The translations under genes were made by a program, and so were the position numbers. A model generated the notes under the pieces. It did not search any database, had not been told where the DNA came from, and was given only the letters and a program-made list of their open reading frames with translations. Below are positions 29,778 through 40,519 of a stretch of 64,000 nt of DNA, one piece after another. Within the stretch, counting starts at the first letter, position 1. Each line of letters starts with the position of its first letter. The stretch is from NCBI RefSeq assembly GCF_013170825.1, contig NZ_CP033365.1:310001-374000 (forward strand), written 5' to 3'. The stretch is from Mesorhizobium sp. NZP2298. GTDB taxonomy: Bacteria > Pseudomonadota > Alphaproteobacteria > Rhizobiales > Rhizobiaceae.

Positions 29778-30779
29778 ATGCAACTCAGTCTCGACCAGGC
29801 AAGAGGACTGTGCCGGATGGCGGCACTCGGCGCCGGCGCCAATGAGGAGGCCGCGCAATCGCTCACGGCCTCGATCATCGCAGCCGAGGCGGAAGGGCTT
29901 TCGGCCGTCGGGCTTTCGCATTTCATCGACTATCTCGAGGCCCTCGAGGCCGGCCGCATCGACGGCAATGCCGATCCGGTGATCACCAGGCCGGCGCTGG
30001 CCGTCTATCTCTCCGACGCACGCGGCGGGCTGGCGCATACCGGCTTCGACCGGACGATCGACGACCTCGCCAAGGCGGCAAGACTGTTCGGCGTTGCCAT
30101 CTTCTCGCAGAAGAACGCCTATACATGCGGCGCTCTTGGCTATTTCACCGGAAGGCTGGCGGCACAGGGACTGGTATCGTTCGCCGCCACCAATGGCCCG
30201 GCCGTTCTCGCCGGCTCGGGCTCTGTCAAGCCGGTCTATTGCACCAACCCGATGTCGTTTGCCGCACCGGCCGCCGACGGCGCGCCGCTTGTCATCGATC
30301 AGTCCTCGAGCGCCACGGCCTTCGTCAACATCCGCAAGGCGGCCGAGGACGGCAAGAAAATTCCCGAAGGCTGGGCGCTGGACGCCAGCGGCAACCCGAC
30401 CACCGATCCGGCAGCGGCCATGAAAGGCGCTATGCTTGCCTTTGGCGGCCAGCGCGGGGCCAACATCGCGCTGATGGTCGAAGTGCTGGCGGCGGGCATT
30501 TCCGGGGCCAACTGGTCGCTCGACGCGCCATGGTTCACCGGTGGGCCGGACAGCCCCGGAACCGGCCTGTTCGTGCTGGCCATCGAGCCCAAGCTGCTCG
30601 ACCCGGATTTCGAGCAGCGCATGAAGGACCAGCTTGACCGTCTGCGCCGCCGCTTTGGCGTGCATGTGCCGGGCCGTGCCCGGGCCGAGGCGGTCGAGAA
30701 GGCGCAGGCGCGCGGCATCACCGCGCCCAAGGCGGTGGTGCAGCGCATTTCCGAATTCGCCGAGCGCTATTCGGCTTGA
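29778..30779 (+). CDS. Ldh2-family oxidoreductase (putative pyrroline/piperideine-2-carboxylate reductase)
   Basis: 333-residue NAD(P)H-dependent malate/L-lactate dehydrogenase-2-fold enzyme. Family marks include AEAEGLSAVGLSHFIDYLEA, the catalytic region SQKNAYTCGALGYFTGRLA, CTNPMSFAAP and VIDQSSSATAFVNIRKA. Some members reduce cyclic imino acids arising from basic amino acids, which fits the arginine/lysine-type importer 151 bp upstream. Others act on 2-keto sugar acids. The ATG at 29778 begins the standard N-terminus (MQLSLDQARGLCRMA), whereas the frame upstream to 29652 lacks a site. Confidence 0.78.
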   Translation: MQLSLDQARGLCRMAALGAGANEEAAQSLTASIIAAEAEGLSAVGLSHFIDYLEALEAGRIDGNADPVITRPALAVYLSDARGGLAHTGFDRTIDDLAKAARLFGVAIFSQKNAYTCGALGYFTGRLAAQGLVSFAATNGPAVLAGSGSVKPVYCTNPMSFAAPAADGAPLVIDQSSSATAFVNIRKAAEDGKKIPEGWALDASGNPTTDPAAAMKGAMLAFGGQRGANIALMVEVLAAGISGANWSLDAPWFTGGPDSPGTGLFVLAIEPKLLDPDFEQRMKDQLDRLRRRFGVHVPGRARAEAVEKAQARGITAPKAVVQRISEFAERYSA

Positions 30780-30983
30780 AGAAATCGACTTTTTTTCCGC
30801 GCCTTCGTGAACCTTTGCGCGCATTGCGACGACCCATGACTGTCCGGGTTGGGGTTGCCCGGTCGGTGTCTTCTGTCGGATGCGTCCAGGGCTGGGGCGG
30901 GCGTGCTTGCTTCACGCCAAGCTGATACCGTCTCAGGTCAGGCCGCCTCGTTGGACCCTGGTTTCGACATGAACTTCACCCGG

Positions 30984-31007
30984 AAAACCCCGCTTCGGCG
31001 GGGTTTT
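30984..31007 (+). terminator. Intrinsic terminator with UUCG tetraloop
   Basis: AAAACCCCGC-TTCG-GCGGGGTTTT is a perfect 10-bp hairpin with flanking A and T tracts, active in principle in both directions. Confidence 0.9.
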
Positions 31008-31043
31008 CTGCGTTTCATCCTGCGCACATAAACATGATTGTGA

Positions 31044-31063
31044 AAGTTAACTTTTGTTAACTT
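31044..31063. promoter_or_regulatory. Inverted repeat upstream of doxX-like gene
   Basis: AAGTTAAC-TTTT-GTTAACTT has perfect 8-bp arms, 59 bp before the DoxX start. The paired TTAA elements are six bases apart, one short of the CtrA consensus (N7), so a CtrA assignment is doubtful. A dimeric regulator site is likely. Confidence 0.45.
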
Positions 31064-31121
31064 GACTTGACGGGGACCATCGGGCGTTTGCGAGGGGATC
31101 ATCACAACAACAGGAGCCACG

Positions 31122-31574
31122 ATGTCCGCAACCACCGACGCTTCCCACGGCAAGCTGATCATTCCGGCGCTTGGCCGCCTGTATTCGTCGCTGCATGACG
31201 GGGCCGAAACCCTTCTTCGCGTCATCGCCGGCGGGTTTCTTACCATCCATGGCTCGCAGAAGATCACCAATCCTTTCGGTGCGGCCGAAATGGTCGAAGG
31301 CCTCGGCTTCTATCCCGGCGCCTTCTGGTCGCTGCTTCTGGCCTGCACCGAATTTTTCGGCGGCATTTTCATCGCCATCGGGTTTTTGACACGGCCGGCC
31401 GCTTTTGCCGGCCTGTTCGTGCTGCTGGTCACCGTCTGGTTCCACTGGGTGACCATGGGCCAGGGCTATTCGGGTGCCGAGAAGTCGCTTTTGTGGGCCG
31501 CGATCCTGCTCTTCTTCGTCATTCGCGGCGGCAACCGGCACTCGGTCGACGCCCGCATCGGCAAGGCATTCTGA
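31122..31574 (+). CDS. DoxX-family membrane protein
   Basis: 150 residues with about four membrane spans. DoxX hallmarks are LLRVIAGGFLTIHGSQKI near residue 30, GFYPGAFWSLLLACTEFFGG and a C-terminal SLLWAAILLFFVIRGGN. Members are subunits of quinol or thiosulfate oxidases or of redox-stress complexes, and the exact role here is unknown. It has an AGGAG site. Downstream a hairpin (31590) suggests a single-gene unit. Confidence 0.9.
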   Translation: MSATTDASHGKLIIPALGRLYSSLHDGAETLLRVIAGGFLTIHGSQKITNPFGAAEMVEGLGFYPGAFWSLLLACTEFFGGIFIAIGFLTRPAAFAGLFVLLVTVWFHWVTMGQGYSGAEKSLLWAAILLFFVIRGGNRHSVDARIGKAF

Positions 31575-31589
31575 CAAGCTTTCGAGAGC

Positions 31590-31611
31590 GGTGACGCGAC
31601 GACGCGTCACC
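31590..31611 (+). terminator. Hairpin after doxX-like gene
   Basis: GGTGACGCG-ACGA-CGCGTCACC is a perfect 9-bp stem, 16 bp after the stop, followed by CTTTGCCTTT. It is a probable terminator with an interrupted T-tract. Confidence 0.65.
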
Positions 31612-31684
31612 CTTTGCCTTTAGCGCAAAACGGACTATGAAACGGCTTCAGCCAAGCCATCTGGAAAGTGCGCCGGAGCCCACC

Positions 31685-32662
31685 ATGACCGAAATCCTGC
31701 AGACCCCAAAGCTCGTCGTCGTCTTTGGCGGGTCAGGCTTTGTCGGCCGCCATGTCGTGCGCGCGCTGGCCAAGCGCGGCTATCGCATCCGGGTCGCCTG
31801 CCGGCGGCCCGACCTTGCCGGCCATTTGCAGCCGCTCGGCAACGTAGGCCAGATCCAGCCGGTACAGGCCAATGTGCGGGTGCGCTGGTCGGTCGACCGC
31901 GCCGTGCAAGGGGCCGACCATGTCGTCAATCTCGTTGCCGTCCTGCATGAGAGCGGCCGGCAGAAATTCTCCGCCGTGCATGAATTCGGCGCCCGCGCCG
32001 TCGCCGAGGCCGCGCGTTCCGTTGGCGCCGGGCTGACGCATGTTTCGGCGCTTGGCGCCGATGCGGGCTCCGAATCGGGTTACGCGCGCACCAAGGCGCT
32101 AGGCGAGAAGGCCGTGCTGGAGACGATTCCCGACGCCGTCATCTTCCGGCCGTCGATCACCTTCGGACCCGAGGACAGCTTCTTCAACCGCTTTGCCAAC
32201 ATGGCGCGCTATTCGCCGGTGCTGCCGCTGATCGGCGGCGGCCAGACCAAGTTCCAGCCGGTCTATGTCGGGGACGTTGCCGAGGCGGTGGCGCGCTCGG
32301 TCGACGGCAAGGTCAATCGCGGCCAGATCTACGAGCTTGGCGGCCCCAATGTGCTCACCTTCAAGGAGTGCATGGAAGAGTTGCTGACGGTGATCGAGCG
32401 CAAGCGCCTGCTGGTCCCGGTGCCGTGGTGGGTGGCCAACATCCAGGCGTCGATCCTCGGCCTGTTGCCCAATCCGCTGCTGACCAAGGACCAGGTGATG
32501 CAGTTGCGCGAGCATAACATCGTTTCGGACGCCGCTGCCAAGGCCAACCGGACACTTGCCGGGCTTGGCATCCAGCCACAGTCGATCGCAACGATCCTGC
32601 CGAGCTACCTCTGGCGCTTCCGCGCCGCCGGCCAGTTCCAGCAGCGCAAGCCCGCGGCATAA
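31685..32662 (+). CDS. NDUFA9-like atypical SDR (complex I-associated NAD(P)-binding protein)
   Basis: 325 residues. An N-terminal Rossmann motif VVVFGGSGFVGRHVVRALAKRG is followed by the extended-SDR body: VVNLVAVLHESGRQKF, HVSALGAD, SGYARTKALGEKAV with a Tyr-x3-Lys-like arrangement, and FRPSITFGPEDSFFNRFAN. This subgroup is related to the mitochondrial complex I accessory subunit NDUFA9 and is widespread in alphaproteobacteria. Its bacterial role is not established. The start at 31685 has GGAG upstream. ATG 31637 is a possible longer start. Confidence 0.88.
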   Translation: MTEILQTPKLVVVFGGSGFVGRHVVRALAKRGYRIRVACRRPDLAGHLQPLGNVGQIQPVQANVRVRWSVDRAVQGADHVVNLVAVLHESGRQKFSAVHEFGARAVAEAARSVGAGLTHVSALGADAGSESGYARTKALGEKAVLETIPDAVIFRPSITFGPEDSFFNRFANMARYSPVLPLIGGGQTKFQPVYVGDVAEAVARSVDGKVNRGQIYELGGPNVLTFKECMEELLTVIERKRLLVPVPWWVANIQASILGLLPNPLLTKDQVMQLREHNIVSDAAAKANRTLAGLGIQPQSIATILPSYLWRFRAAGQFQQRKPAA

Positions 32663-32737
32663 GCCCAAGGTGCGTTGAGATTCACGTCAGGCCGCCATCG
32701 TTCGCAGGCGGGATCACCTGAATGTCGGCATGCCTAG

Positions 32738-32835
32738 CTAGAGCGTTTCACCGAATCGCAGAACCGCTCTAACTATTTGTTTTTACGCAATTCCGGACGG
32801 AAAACCGTTATACACTTTTCCTGGAATTGCTCTAG
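32738..32835. repeat. RIME-like rhizobial extragenic repeat
   Basis: A 98-bp element bounded by CTAGAGC (32738-32744) and GCTCTAG (32829-32835), with internal ACGCAATTCCGGACGGAAAA and a reverse-complement-like GGAATTGC end. This wording is familiar from dispersed repeats of Rhizobium/Mesorhizobium genomes. Its right end contains the stop codon of the minus-strand P450 gene. Confidence 0.8.
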
Positions 32836-34199
32836 CGAGGCGTGACCTGCATCGGCAGCCCGCCTTGCGGCTGGGTCGTCAATTTCTGCACCGGCCAGGG
32901 TTTTGTTTCGGCCGTGGTGTCGAAGCGGAAGCGCGACAAAAGGATGGCGAGTGCGATGATCGCCTCCTGCATGGCGAAACTGGCGCCGATGCAGACGCGC
33001 GGGCCTGCTCCGAACGGCAGATACTGGAAACGGTCGATCTTTTCACGGTTCCCCGGGTGGAAACGCTCGGGCAGGAAGGCATCTGGCCGGTCCCACAGCT
33101 TCCTGTGACGATGGACGACCCACGGCATCACCAGCACGGCCGCGTGCTTGGGGATATAGAGATCCTTCCACATCTCGGGCACGATCGGCTCGCGGTTGAT
33201 CGACGGCGCCGGCGGATAGAGCCGGAGCGCCTCGTCGAAGGCGGCGCGGGTCAATGGCATGGCGTCGAGCCATTTTGTCGGATCGGGCTCGCGCGCCAGA
33301 ACCTGGTCGATTTCCTGCTCGACCCGGTTGCGCTCCCATGGCGATTCGGCCAGGCAATAAAGCGTCCAGCCAAGCGCACGCGCCGTCGTCTCATGGCCGG
33401 CGCCGATGAAGGTGATGATGTTGTCCTCGACCTCCGAGCGCGTCAGCCCCTCCGGGCCTTCGGCCTTGAGCAACAGCGTCAGGAAATCCTGTGGTACGGC
33501 ATCGGGATCACGCCTGAATTTCTCTTCGCGCATCTTGACGGTATCGGTCACGATCTTGCGGAAATAGGCCATGGTCTTGCGGCCGCGGATGCGGGTGAGC
33601 CGCGGCAGCCAGTCGGGGGCGCGCAACAGGTCGAGCGGATCGACACGGCCCATGGTCTCGAACAAACGGTCGATCTCGTTGGCAAAACTGCCCGGCTCGC
33701 CCGCGATCTCGCCGGAGAACAGCGTCTCGGCCAGGATGTCGTAGGTGAGCAGCGTCATGTCATGGGCGATGTCGGATGTGCCGCCCTGCTCGTAGCGGGT
33801 GACAAACTCCCTAGTGCGTTTCAGCATCGGCTGGGCAAAGCCGAAGATGTGGCGCGGCGTGAACACCGGCGCCATTGCCTTGCGCGACCGCTTCCAGACC
33901 TCGCCCTCGGCGGTCAGCAGGCCATCGCGCAGGATCGGGCGCAAGATCTTCTGGCGCACCGTCGCCATCTTGTAGTTCTTGGCGTTGTCGACCAGAACAT
34001 GGCGGATGAGGCCAGGATCGTTGGCGATGACCAACGGTCCGCCCGCACCCTTGGCCGAAATCCAGGGTTCGTTGTAGGTCGGCTCACCCCAGAGTTCGAG
34101 CGGATTGCGGTAGACGATGCGGATCATCTCCAGCGTCGAAGGCGGCGATGTTCGCGGCTTCGGTGCGGGGGGAACGAAGGGGGCGGGCTGAATGTCCAT
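32832..34199 (-). CDS. Cytochrome P450
   Basis: 455 residues of a soluble bacterial P450. The I-helix is FIGAGHETTARALGW (oxygen activation), the K-helix E-x-x-R is FDEALRLYPP, and the haem loop FGAGPRVCIGASFAMQEA carries the axial Cys. A proline-rich N-terminus (PPAPKPRTSPPS) replaces a membrane anchor. ATG 34199 was chosen (MDIQPAPFVPP); the longer start at 34250 lacks support. The TAG stop lies in the terminal CTAG of a repeat element. Substrate unknown, and no dedicated ferredoxin adjoins. Confidence 0.94.
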   Translation of the reverse strand: MDIQPAPFVPPAPKPRTSPPSTLEMIRIVYRNPLELWGEPTYNEPWISAKGAGGPLVIANDPGLIRHVLVDNAKNYKMATVRQKILRPILRDGLLTAEGEVWKRSRKAMAPVFTPRHIFGFAQPMLKRTREFVTRYEQGGTSDIAHDMTLLTYDILAETLFSGEIAGEPGSFANEIDRLFETMGRVDPLDLLRAPDWLPRLTRIRGRKTMAYFRKIVTDTVKMREEKFRRDPDAVPQDFLTLLLKAEGPEGLTRSEVEDNIITFIGAGHETTARALGWTLYCLAESPWERNRVEQEIDQVLAREPDPTKWLDAMPLTRAAFDEALRLYPPAPSINREPIVPEMWKDLYIPKHAAVLVMPWVVHRHRKLWDRPDAFLPERFHPGNREKIDRFQYLPFGAGPRVCIGASFAMQEAIIALAILLSRFRFDTTAETKPWPVQKLTTQPQGGLPMQVTPR

Positions 34200-34283
34200 G
34201 AAGTGCTCCGCTGCTGCTTCAATGTAGTGGCTGGCACCCCGGACGTCCATGTGACCGAACGGCAGGCAATTCGCGGTACGAAG

Positions 34284-34294
34284 CAGACAGTCTG
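34284..34294. promoter_or_regulatory. GACAGTC-core palindrome 1 (P450/flavin reductase intergenic region)
   Basis: CAGACAGTCTG, an 11-bp dyad, lies 85 bp upstream of the P450 start. It shares the core GACAGTC with a second dyad nearby. Confidence 0.35.
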
Positions 34295-34356
34295 TTCATC
34301 CGATCGTGACCGCTCCGCCTGGCGTTCAACCTTGTCCGACAGGACGCTCTGCCGTA

Positions 34357-34367
34357 GTGACAGTCAC
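34357..34367. promoter_or_regulatory. GACAGTC-core palindrome 2
   Basis: GTGACAGTCAC, an 11-bp dyad, lies 31 bp before the flavin reductase start. Its centre is 73 bp (about seven helical turns) from palindrome 1. Confidence 0.4.
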
Positions 34368-34397
34368 CAACAGATACCGCCGACAAAGGAGCCTGTC

Positions 34398-34967
34398 TTG
34401 AAGCACCAGTTGAACATCATCATCGGCAGCACGCGGCCAGGCCGCGCCGGTCCTGTTTTCGCGGAATGGCTGGAGACGTTCGCGCGCGAGCACGGGAAAT
34501 TCGAACCGGTGCTGACCGACATCGCCGCATTCCACCTGCCGGTGCTCGACGAGCCGCATCATCCGAGGCTGGGCAACTATCAGAACGACCACACCAAGGC
34601 ATGGTCGAAGGCGATCGACGCCGCCGACGCCTTTGTCTTCGTGGCGCCGGAGTACAATTATTTCGCCGCGCCCGCGATCATCAACGCGATCGACTACCTC
34701 GCGCGCGAATGGAAGTACAAGCCCGCCGCCATTTTCAGCTATGGCGGCGTCTCCGGCGGCCTGCGCGCTGCGCAGGCGCTGAAGCCTCTGTTGGCCGCCG
34801 TGGGGATCATGCCGATCCCCGAGGGCGTCGCGCTGCCGATGTACCAGAAGCTGCTCGACGAGAACGGTGCCTTCAGCGCCAGCGACCAGGTGACCGGCGG
34901 CGCGAGGACCATGCTGGACGAGCTGTTGCGCTGGAGCGAGGCGTTGAAACCGATGCGCGCTGCCTGA
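34398..34967 (+). CDS. NADPH-dependent FMN reductase-family oxidoreductase
   Basis: 189-residue flavodoxin-fold protein. IIIGSTRPGRAGPVFAEWLE binds the FMN phosphate, FVFVAPEYNYFAAPAIINAID is the second flavin loop, and FSYGGVSGGLRAAQAL the third. It starts with TTG at 34398, eight bases after a perfect AAGGAG. No ATG fits. Members reduce FMN, quinones or azo dyes and often respond to electrophile stress. It diverges from the P450 gene, so joint control by the intervening palindromes is possible, but it is not an obvious P450 reductase. Confidence 0.9.
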   Translation: MKHQLNIIIGSTRPGRAGPVFAEWLETFAREHGKFEPVLTDIAAFHLPVLDEPHHPRLGNYQNDHTKAWSKAIDAADAFVFVAPEYNYFAAPAIINAIDYLAREWKYKPAAIFSYGGVSGGLRAAQALKPLLAAVGIMPIPEGVALPMYQKLLDENGAFSASDQVTGGARTMLDELLRWSEALKPMRAA

Positions 34968-35018
34968 AAGAGCCGGTTTGGCCGAATGCCCGGCTTGCCC
35001 GCGCCATAAAGAGGTGGA

Positions 35019-37673
35019 ATGGTCGGCAAGGGACTGAGCCGGGGGCGGTTCGACTTGCGTTTGCTGTTTGCCTTGCTGCTGATGCTTGCGACCACCGTCA
35101 CCGCGGCCGCGGAACGGCGCGTGGCGCTGGTCATCGCCGAGGATGACTACCGGCTGGTCCGGCCGCTTGCCAATCCCCTGCATGATGGCGAGGCCATGCA
35201 AGCCGCGCTGAAGAAACTCGGCTTCGAGGTCGTGCTCGAAACCAATCGCGACCTCAGGCGTATGCGGCGCGCTCTCGACGATTTTCGCGAGGATGCCAAG
35301 GGCGCCGATGTGGCCTTGGTCTATTTCTCCGGCCATGGCGTCGAAATCTCCGGCGACAACCGGCTGCTGCCGGTCGATGCCGACGCCTCCTCGCTCGATC
35401 AACTGGACAAGACCAGCCTGCCGCTGGAAGAGGTGCGCGACGCCGTGGCCGCCACCGCGAAGGTCGGGCTGATCGTACTCGACGCCTGCCGCAGTGATCC
35501 GTTCTCGGGGAGCAGCGGCGACGGTCGCGGCGCGACCTCGCTAGCGAAGGATGTCGCCGACAAGGTCAAGCCAGGCCTCGGCCGCGTCGGGCGAGCGGAA
35601 AACATCCTGTTCGCTTTCTCGGCCGCACCCGGCGAGACGGCCGCCGACGGCACCGGGCAAAACTCACCCTTCACGACGGCGCTGACCAAATATCTCGGCA
35701 CGGACGGGCTCGAGATCCGCTCGGTGCTGACCTTGGTGCAGCAGGAGGTGTATGACCTCACACGCGGCAAACAGCTGCCTTATGTCGAAAGCGGCCTGCC
35801 GAAATTGTTCTTTGCCACTGCGGCCAAGGAACAGCTGCCGGAGCGCGAACGCCTGCTGCTTGCCATGGCCGATGTGACACCGGAGATGCGCGGCGAGGTC
35901 GAGCAGATCGCCAGCGACGCCGACATGCCGCTGGCCCCGCTCTATGGCGCACTGATCAGCGCCGACGCCGGCCATCTCTCCGCCGACAGCCTGAACGCCC
36001 GGCTGCGCGAAGCTGCCGACGCGTTCGTCAAGGTGCGCAGCGAAATGAAGACACTCGCCTCCGACGATCCGCGGGTGGCGGAGTTGCGCCGGCAGGCCGA
36101 GGAACAGCTTTCGCTCGGCGCCTTCGATGGCGCCCGCGCCCTTCTCGCCAAGGCAGCCGACATCGACAATGTTTCGCGCCAGGCGCTGAAGGTCAATTTC
36201 GTCAGCCGCACCCTTTCCGAGGCCGCGACGCTTTATCTGTCCGGCGGTGCGGCGCGCGCCGACCTCGACTACGCCACCGCCATCAAGGACTATGAAACGG
36301 TGTTGTCGCTCTATGGCGAGGCCGGGCAGTCCTCATTGGCGCTGGAGGATGCCGACCGCCAGATCCGCACCCTGGACGAACTCGGCAAGCTCTACACCCT
36401 TGTCGGCAACACCGACGCCGCGGGCCGCGCCTTTTCGGCGCTGGTATCCAATCTCGAATTGCGCTCCGCCCGGGAAACCGATCCGAGCGTCAAGCGCGAC
36501 TTTGCCGTCAGCCATATCAAGCTCGGCAATATCAGGATGGCGCAAGGCGACCTGCCGGCCGCCCTGGAGAATTACCAGACGGCCAGAACCATGCTCCTGG
36601 ATTTGACCGCGGCCGAGCCCGGCCGCCTGCCATGGTTCGGCGATTTCGCCATGGTCGACGACAAGATCGGCAACGTGCTGGTGACGCAAGGCGATCTGGC
36701 GGGGGCCTCGCAGGTCTATCAGGAAAGCCTGTCGATCAAGAAACAGCTCGCCGCCAACGAACCCGAACGCGCCGACCTGCAACGCGACCTGACCATCACC
36801 TATGACGAGATCGGCCATCTGGCGCACAGCGCCGGTCAGTTCGACAATGCCGAGGCGGCCTATGAGGAGAGCCTGAAGATCCGGTTGACGCTGGCCGGTA
36901 AGAAGCCGCAGGATGCCGAGCGCCAGCGCGACGTCTCCGTCAGCCATGACACGATCGGCGATCTCAAGCGCGAACGCGGCGATGCCGCCGGTGCGCTCGC
37001 GGCCTACCAGGCGAGCCAGGCGATCGTCGAACAACTGGTCAGCCGCGATCCCGACAACAGCGAGTTGAAACGCGACCTGTCGGTCGGCAACGCCAAGATC
37101 GGCAATGCGCTGAGCGACCAGGAGAAATGGCCGGACGCACTGGCCGCCTATCAGGAAGCGCTCCGAATATCCCGCGTGCTGGCAGCCAGCGATCCAAACA
37201 ACACCGACTGGCAGCGCGACCTTTCGGTATCTATTGAAAAGGTCGCCGGGGTTCTCGCCATTCAGGGCGACCAGAACGGGGCGCTGAAAGCCTATATGGA
37301 CAGTTTCGCCATCGCCGACAGGCTGGCGAAGCTCGATCCGGCGAATGCCGACTGGCAACGCGACCTGTCGATCACGCTGTCCGAGATCGGCATGCTCAAG
37401 GTCAGGCAGCGCGACGTCAAGGGTGCACGGCAGGCCTTTCAGGACAGCCTCGACATCCGCCAGCAGCTTGCCCGGTCCGACCCTGACAACGCGACATGGC
37501 AGCGCGACCTGGTGGTCGCCATGGTCGACTACGCCCAGGTCGCCAAGAACCCCAAGGCGGTGCTTTCCCAGGCGCTCGACATGACGCTGGAACTCGACCG
37601 GACCGGGCGGCTGGCGCCGCGTTACAGGTTCATGATCAAGTTTCTCAGGGAGCGCGTGGCCAAGGCGAAATAG
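35019..37673 (+). CDS. Exported caspase-like (p20) protease with TPR array
   Basis: 884 residues. The N-terminus has a positively charged start and a hydrophobic segment LRLLFALLLMLATTVTAAA (13-31), a signal peptide or anchor. Residues ~33-265 form a caspase/metacaspase p20 domain with the catalytic dyad His106 (VYFSGHGVE) and Cys157 (LIVLDACRSDPF). A linker with a coiled-coil-like region follows. From ~490 there are about eight ~51-residue TPR-like repeats, each with a QRDLSVS..KIG signature and an acidic DPxN turn. It is probably periplasmic and its repeats bind a partner or substrate. No obvious operon mates; gyrB is 162 bp on. Confidence 0.88.
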   Translation: MVGKGLSRGRFDLRLLFALLLMLATTVTAAAERRVALVIAEDDYRLVRPLANPLHDGEAMQAALKKLGFEVVLETNRDLRRMRRALDDFREDAKGADVALVYFSGHGVEISGDNRLLPVDADASSLDQLDKTSLPLEEVRDAVAATAKVGLIVLDACRSDPFSGSSGDGRGATSLAKDVADKVKPGLGRVGRAENILFAFSAAPGETAADGTGQNSPFTTALTKYLGTDGLEIRSVLTLVQQEVYDLTRGKQLPYVESGLPKLFFATAAKEQLPERERLLLAMADVTPEMRGEVEQIASDADMPLAPLYGALISADAGHLSADSLNARLREAADAFVKVRSEMKTLASDDPRVAELRRQAEEQLSLGAFDGARALLAKAADIDNVSRQALKVNFVSRTLSEAATLYLSGGAARADLDYATAIKDYETVLSLYGEAGQSSLALEDADRQIRTLDELGKLYTLVGNTDAAGRAFSALVSNLELRSARETDPSVKRDFAVSHIKLGNIRMAQGDLPAALENYQTARTMLLDLTAAEPGRLPWFGDFAMVDDKIGNVLVTQGDLAGASQVYQESLSIKKQLAANEPERADLQRDLTITYDEIGHLAHSAGQFDNAEAAYEESLKIRLTLAGKKPQDAERQRDVSVSHDTIGDLKRERGDAAGALAAYQASQAIVEQLVSRDPDNSELKRDLSVGNAKIGNALSDQEKWPDALAAYQEALRISRVLAASDPNNTDWQRDLSVSIEKVAGVLAIQGDQNGALKAYMDSFAIADRLAKLDPANADWQRDLSITLSEIGMLKVRQRDVKGARQAFQDSLDIRQQLARSDPDNATWQRDLVVAMVDYAQVAKNPKAVLSQALDMTLELDRTGRLAPRYRFMIKFLRERVAKAK

Positions 37674-37828
37674 CGCCCGGCGGGAGCCAGCCATGGACAG
37701 CCGGCCCATCCCTGGGGAAATGCCCGCAAACCTTGGAAAAACCGCCTTTAGCGCCTATATCTAGCGCATATCAGACGCGCGATTCGGGGCCGATTTTTCG
37801 CGCTGTACAAGCGGCATCTAGACAATAG

Positions 37829-40306
<2,478 letters not shown>

Positions 40307-40457
40307 TCGACCGCAATATTGGCGCGCCCAAGCATAGCGCTATCCCTGGGGAATAGCTTCAAGGAAAGAGATAGAGCAGTTCAACGTTCTCGTGAAACGG
40401 CCCATGACGCGCCAACGTGTTCCATCGCCGGCAAACAAAATCATTTTATAGCCCGCC

Positions 40458-40482
40458 GGAACGGAAGTCCTCTCGGGACATT
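40458..40482 (+). promoter_or_regulatory. Candidate EcfG (general stress) promoter
   Basis: GGAAC (40458-40462), a 16-nt spacer and CATT (40479-40482) resemble the alphaproteobacterial EcfG consensus GGAAC-N16/17-CGTT, with one mismatch in the -10 element. It lies 37 bp upstream of the small peptide gene. Confidence 0.35.
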
Positions 40483-40519
40483 GTGACACATCGATCACAA
40501 TTGCTCACAGGAGGCCTTC

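Larger units (their letters stand above)
30780..31121. other. Gene-free stretch with isolated terminator and DoxX upstream region
   Basis: 342 bp without a credible ORF. It holds a UUCG-loop terminator 205 bp past the Ldh2 stop (30984-31007) and an inverted repeat upstream of doxX (31044-31063). The space before the terminator is long for a simple 3' UTR and could encode a small RNA. Confidence 0.5.

Noticed and set aside
31047..31063. CtrA-binding site
   Set aside because: TTAA elements are separated by six bases, not seven, and no methylation-linked context was seen; kept only as an unnamed inverted repeat.
32865..34397. Plus-strand extension upstream of the flavin reductase giving a 700-residue protein
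   Set aside because: The extra part is antisense to the P450. The real start is TTG 34398 with a perfect AAGGAG.
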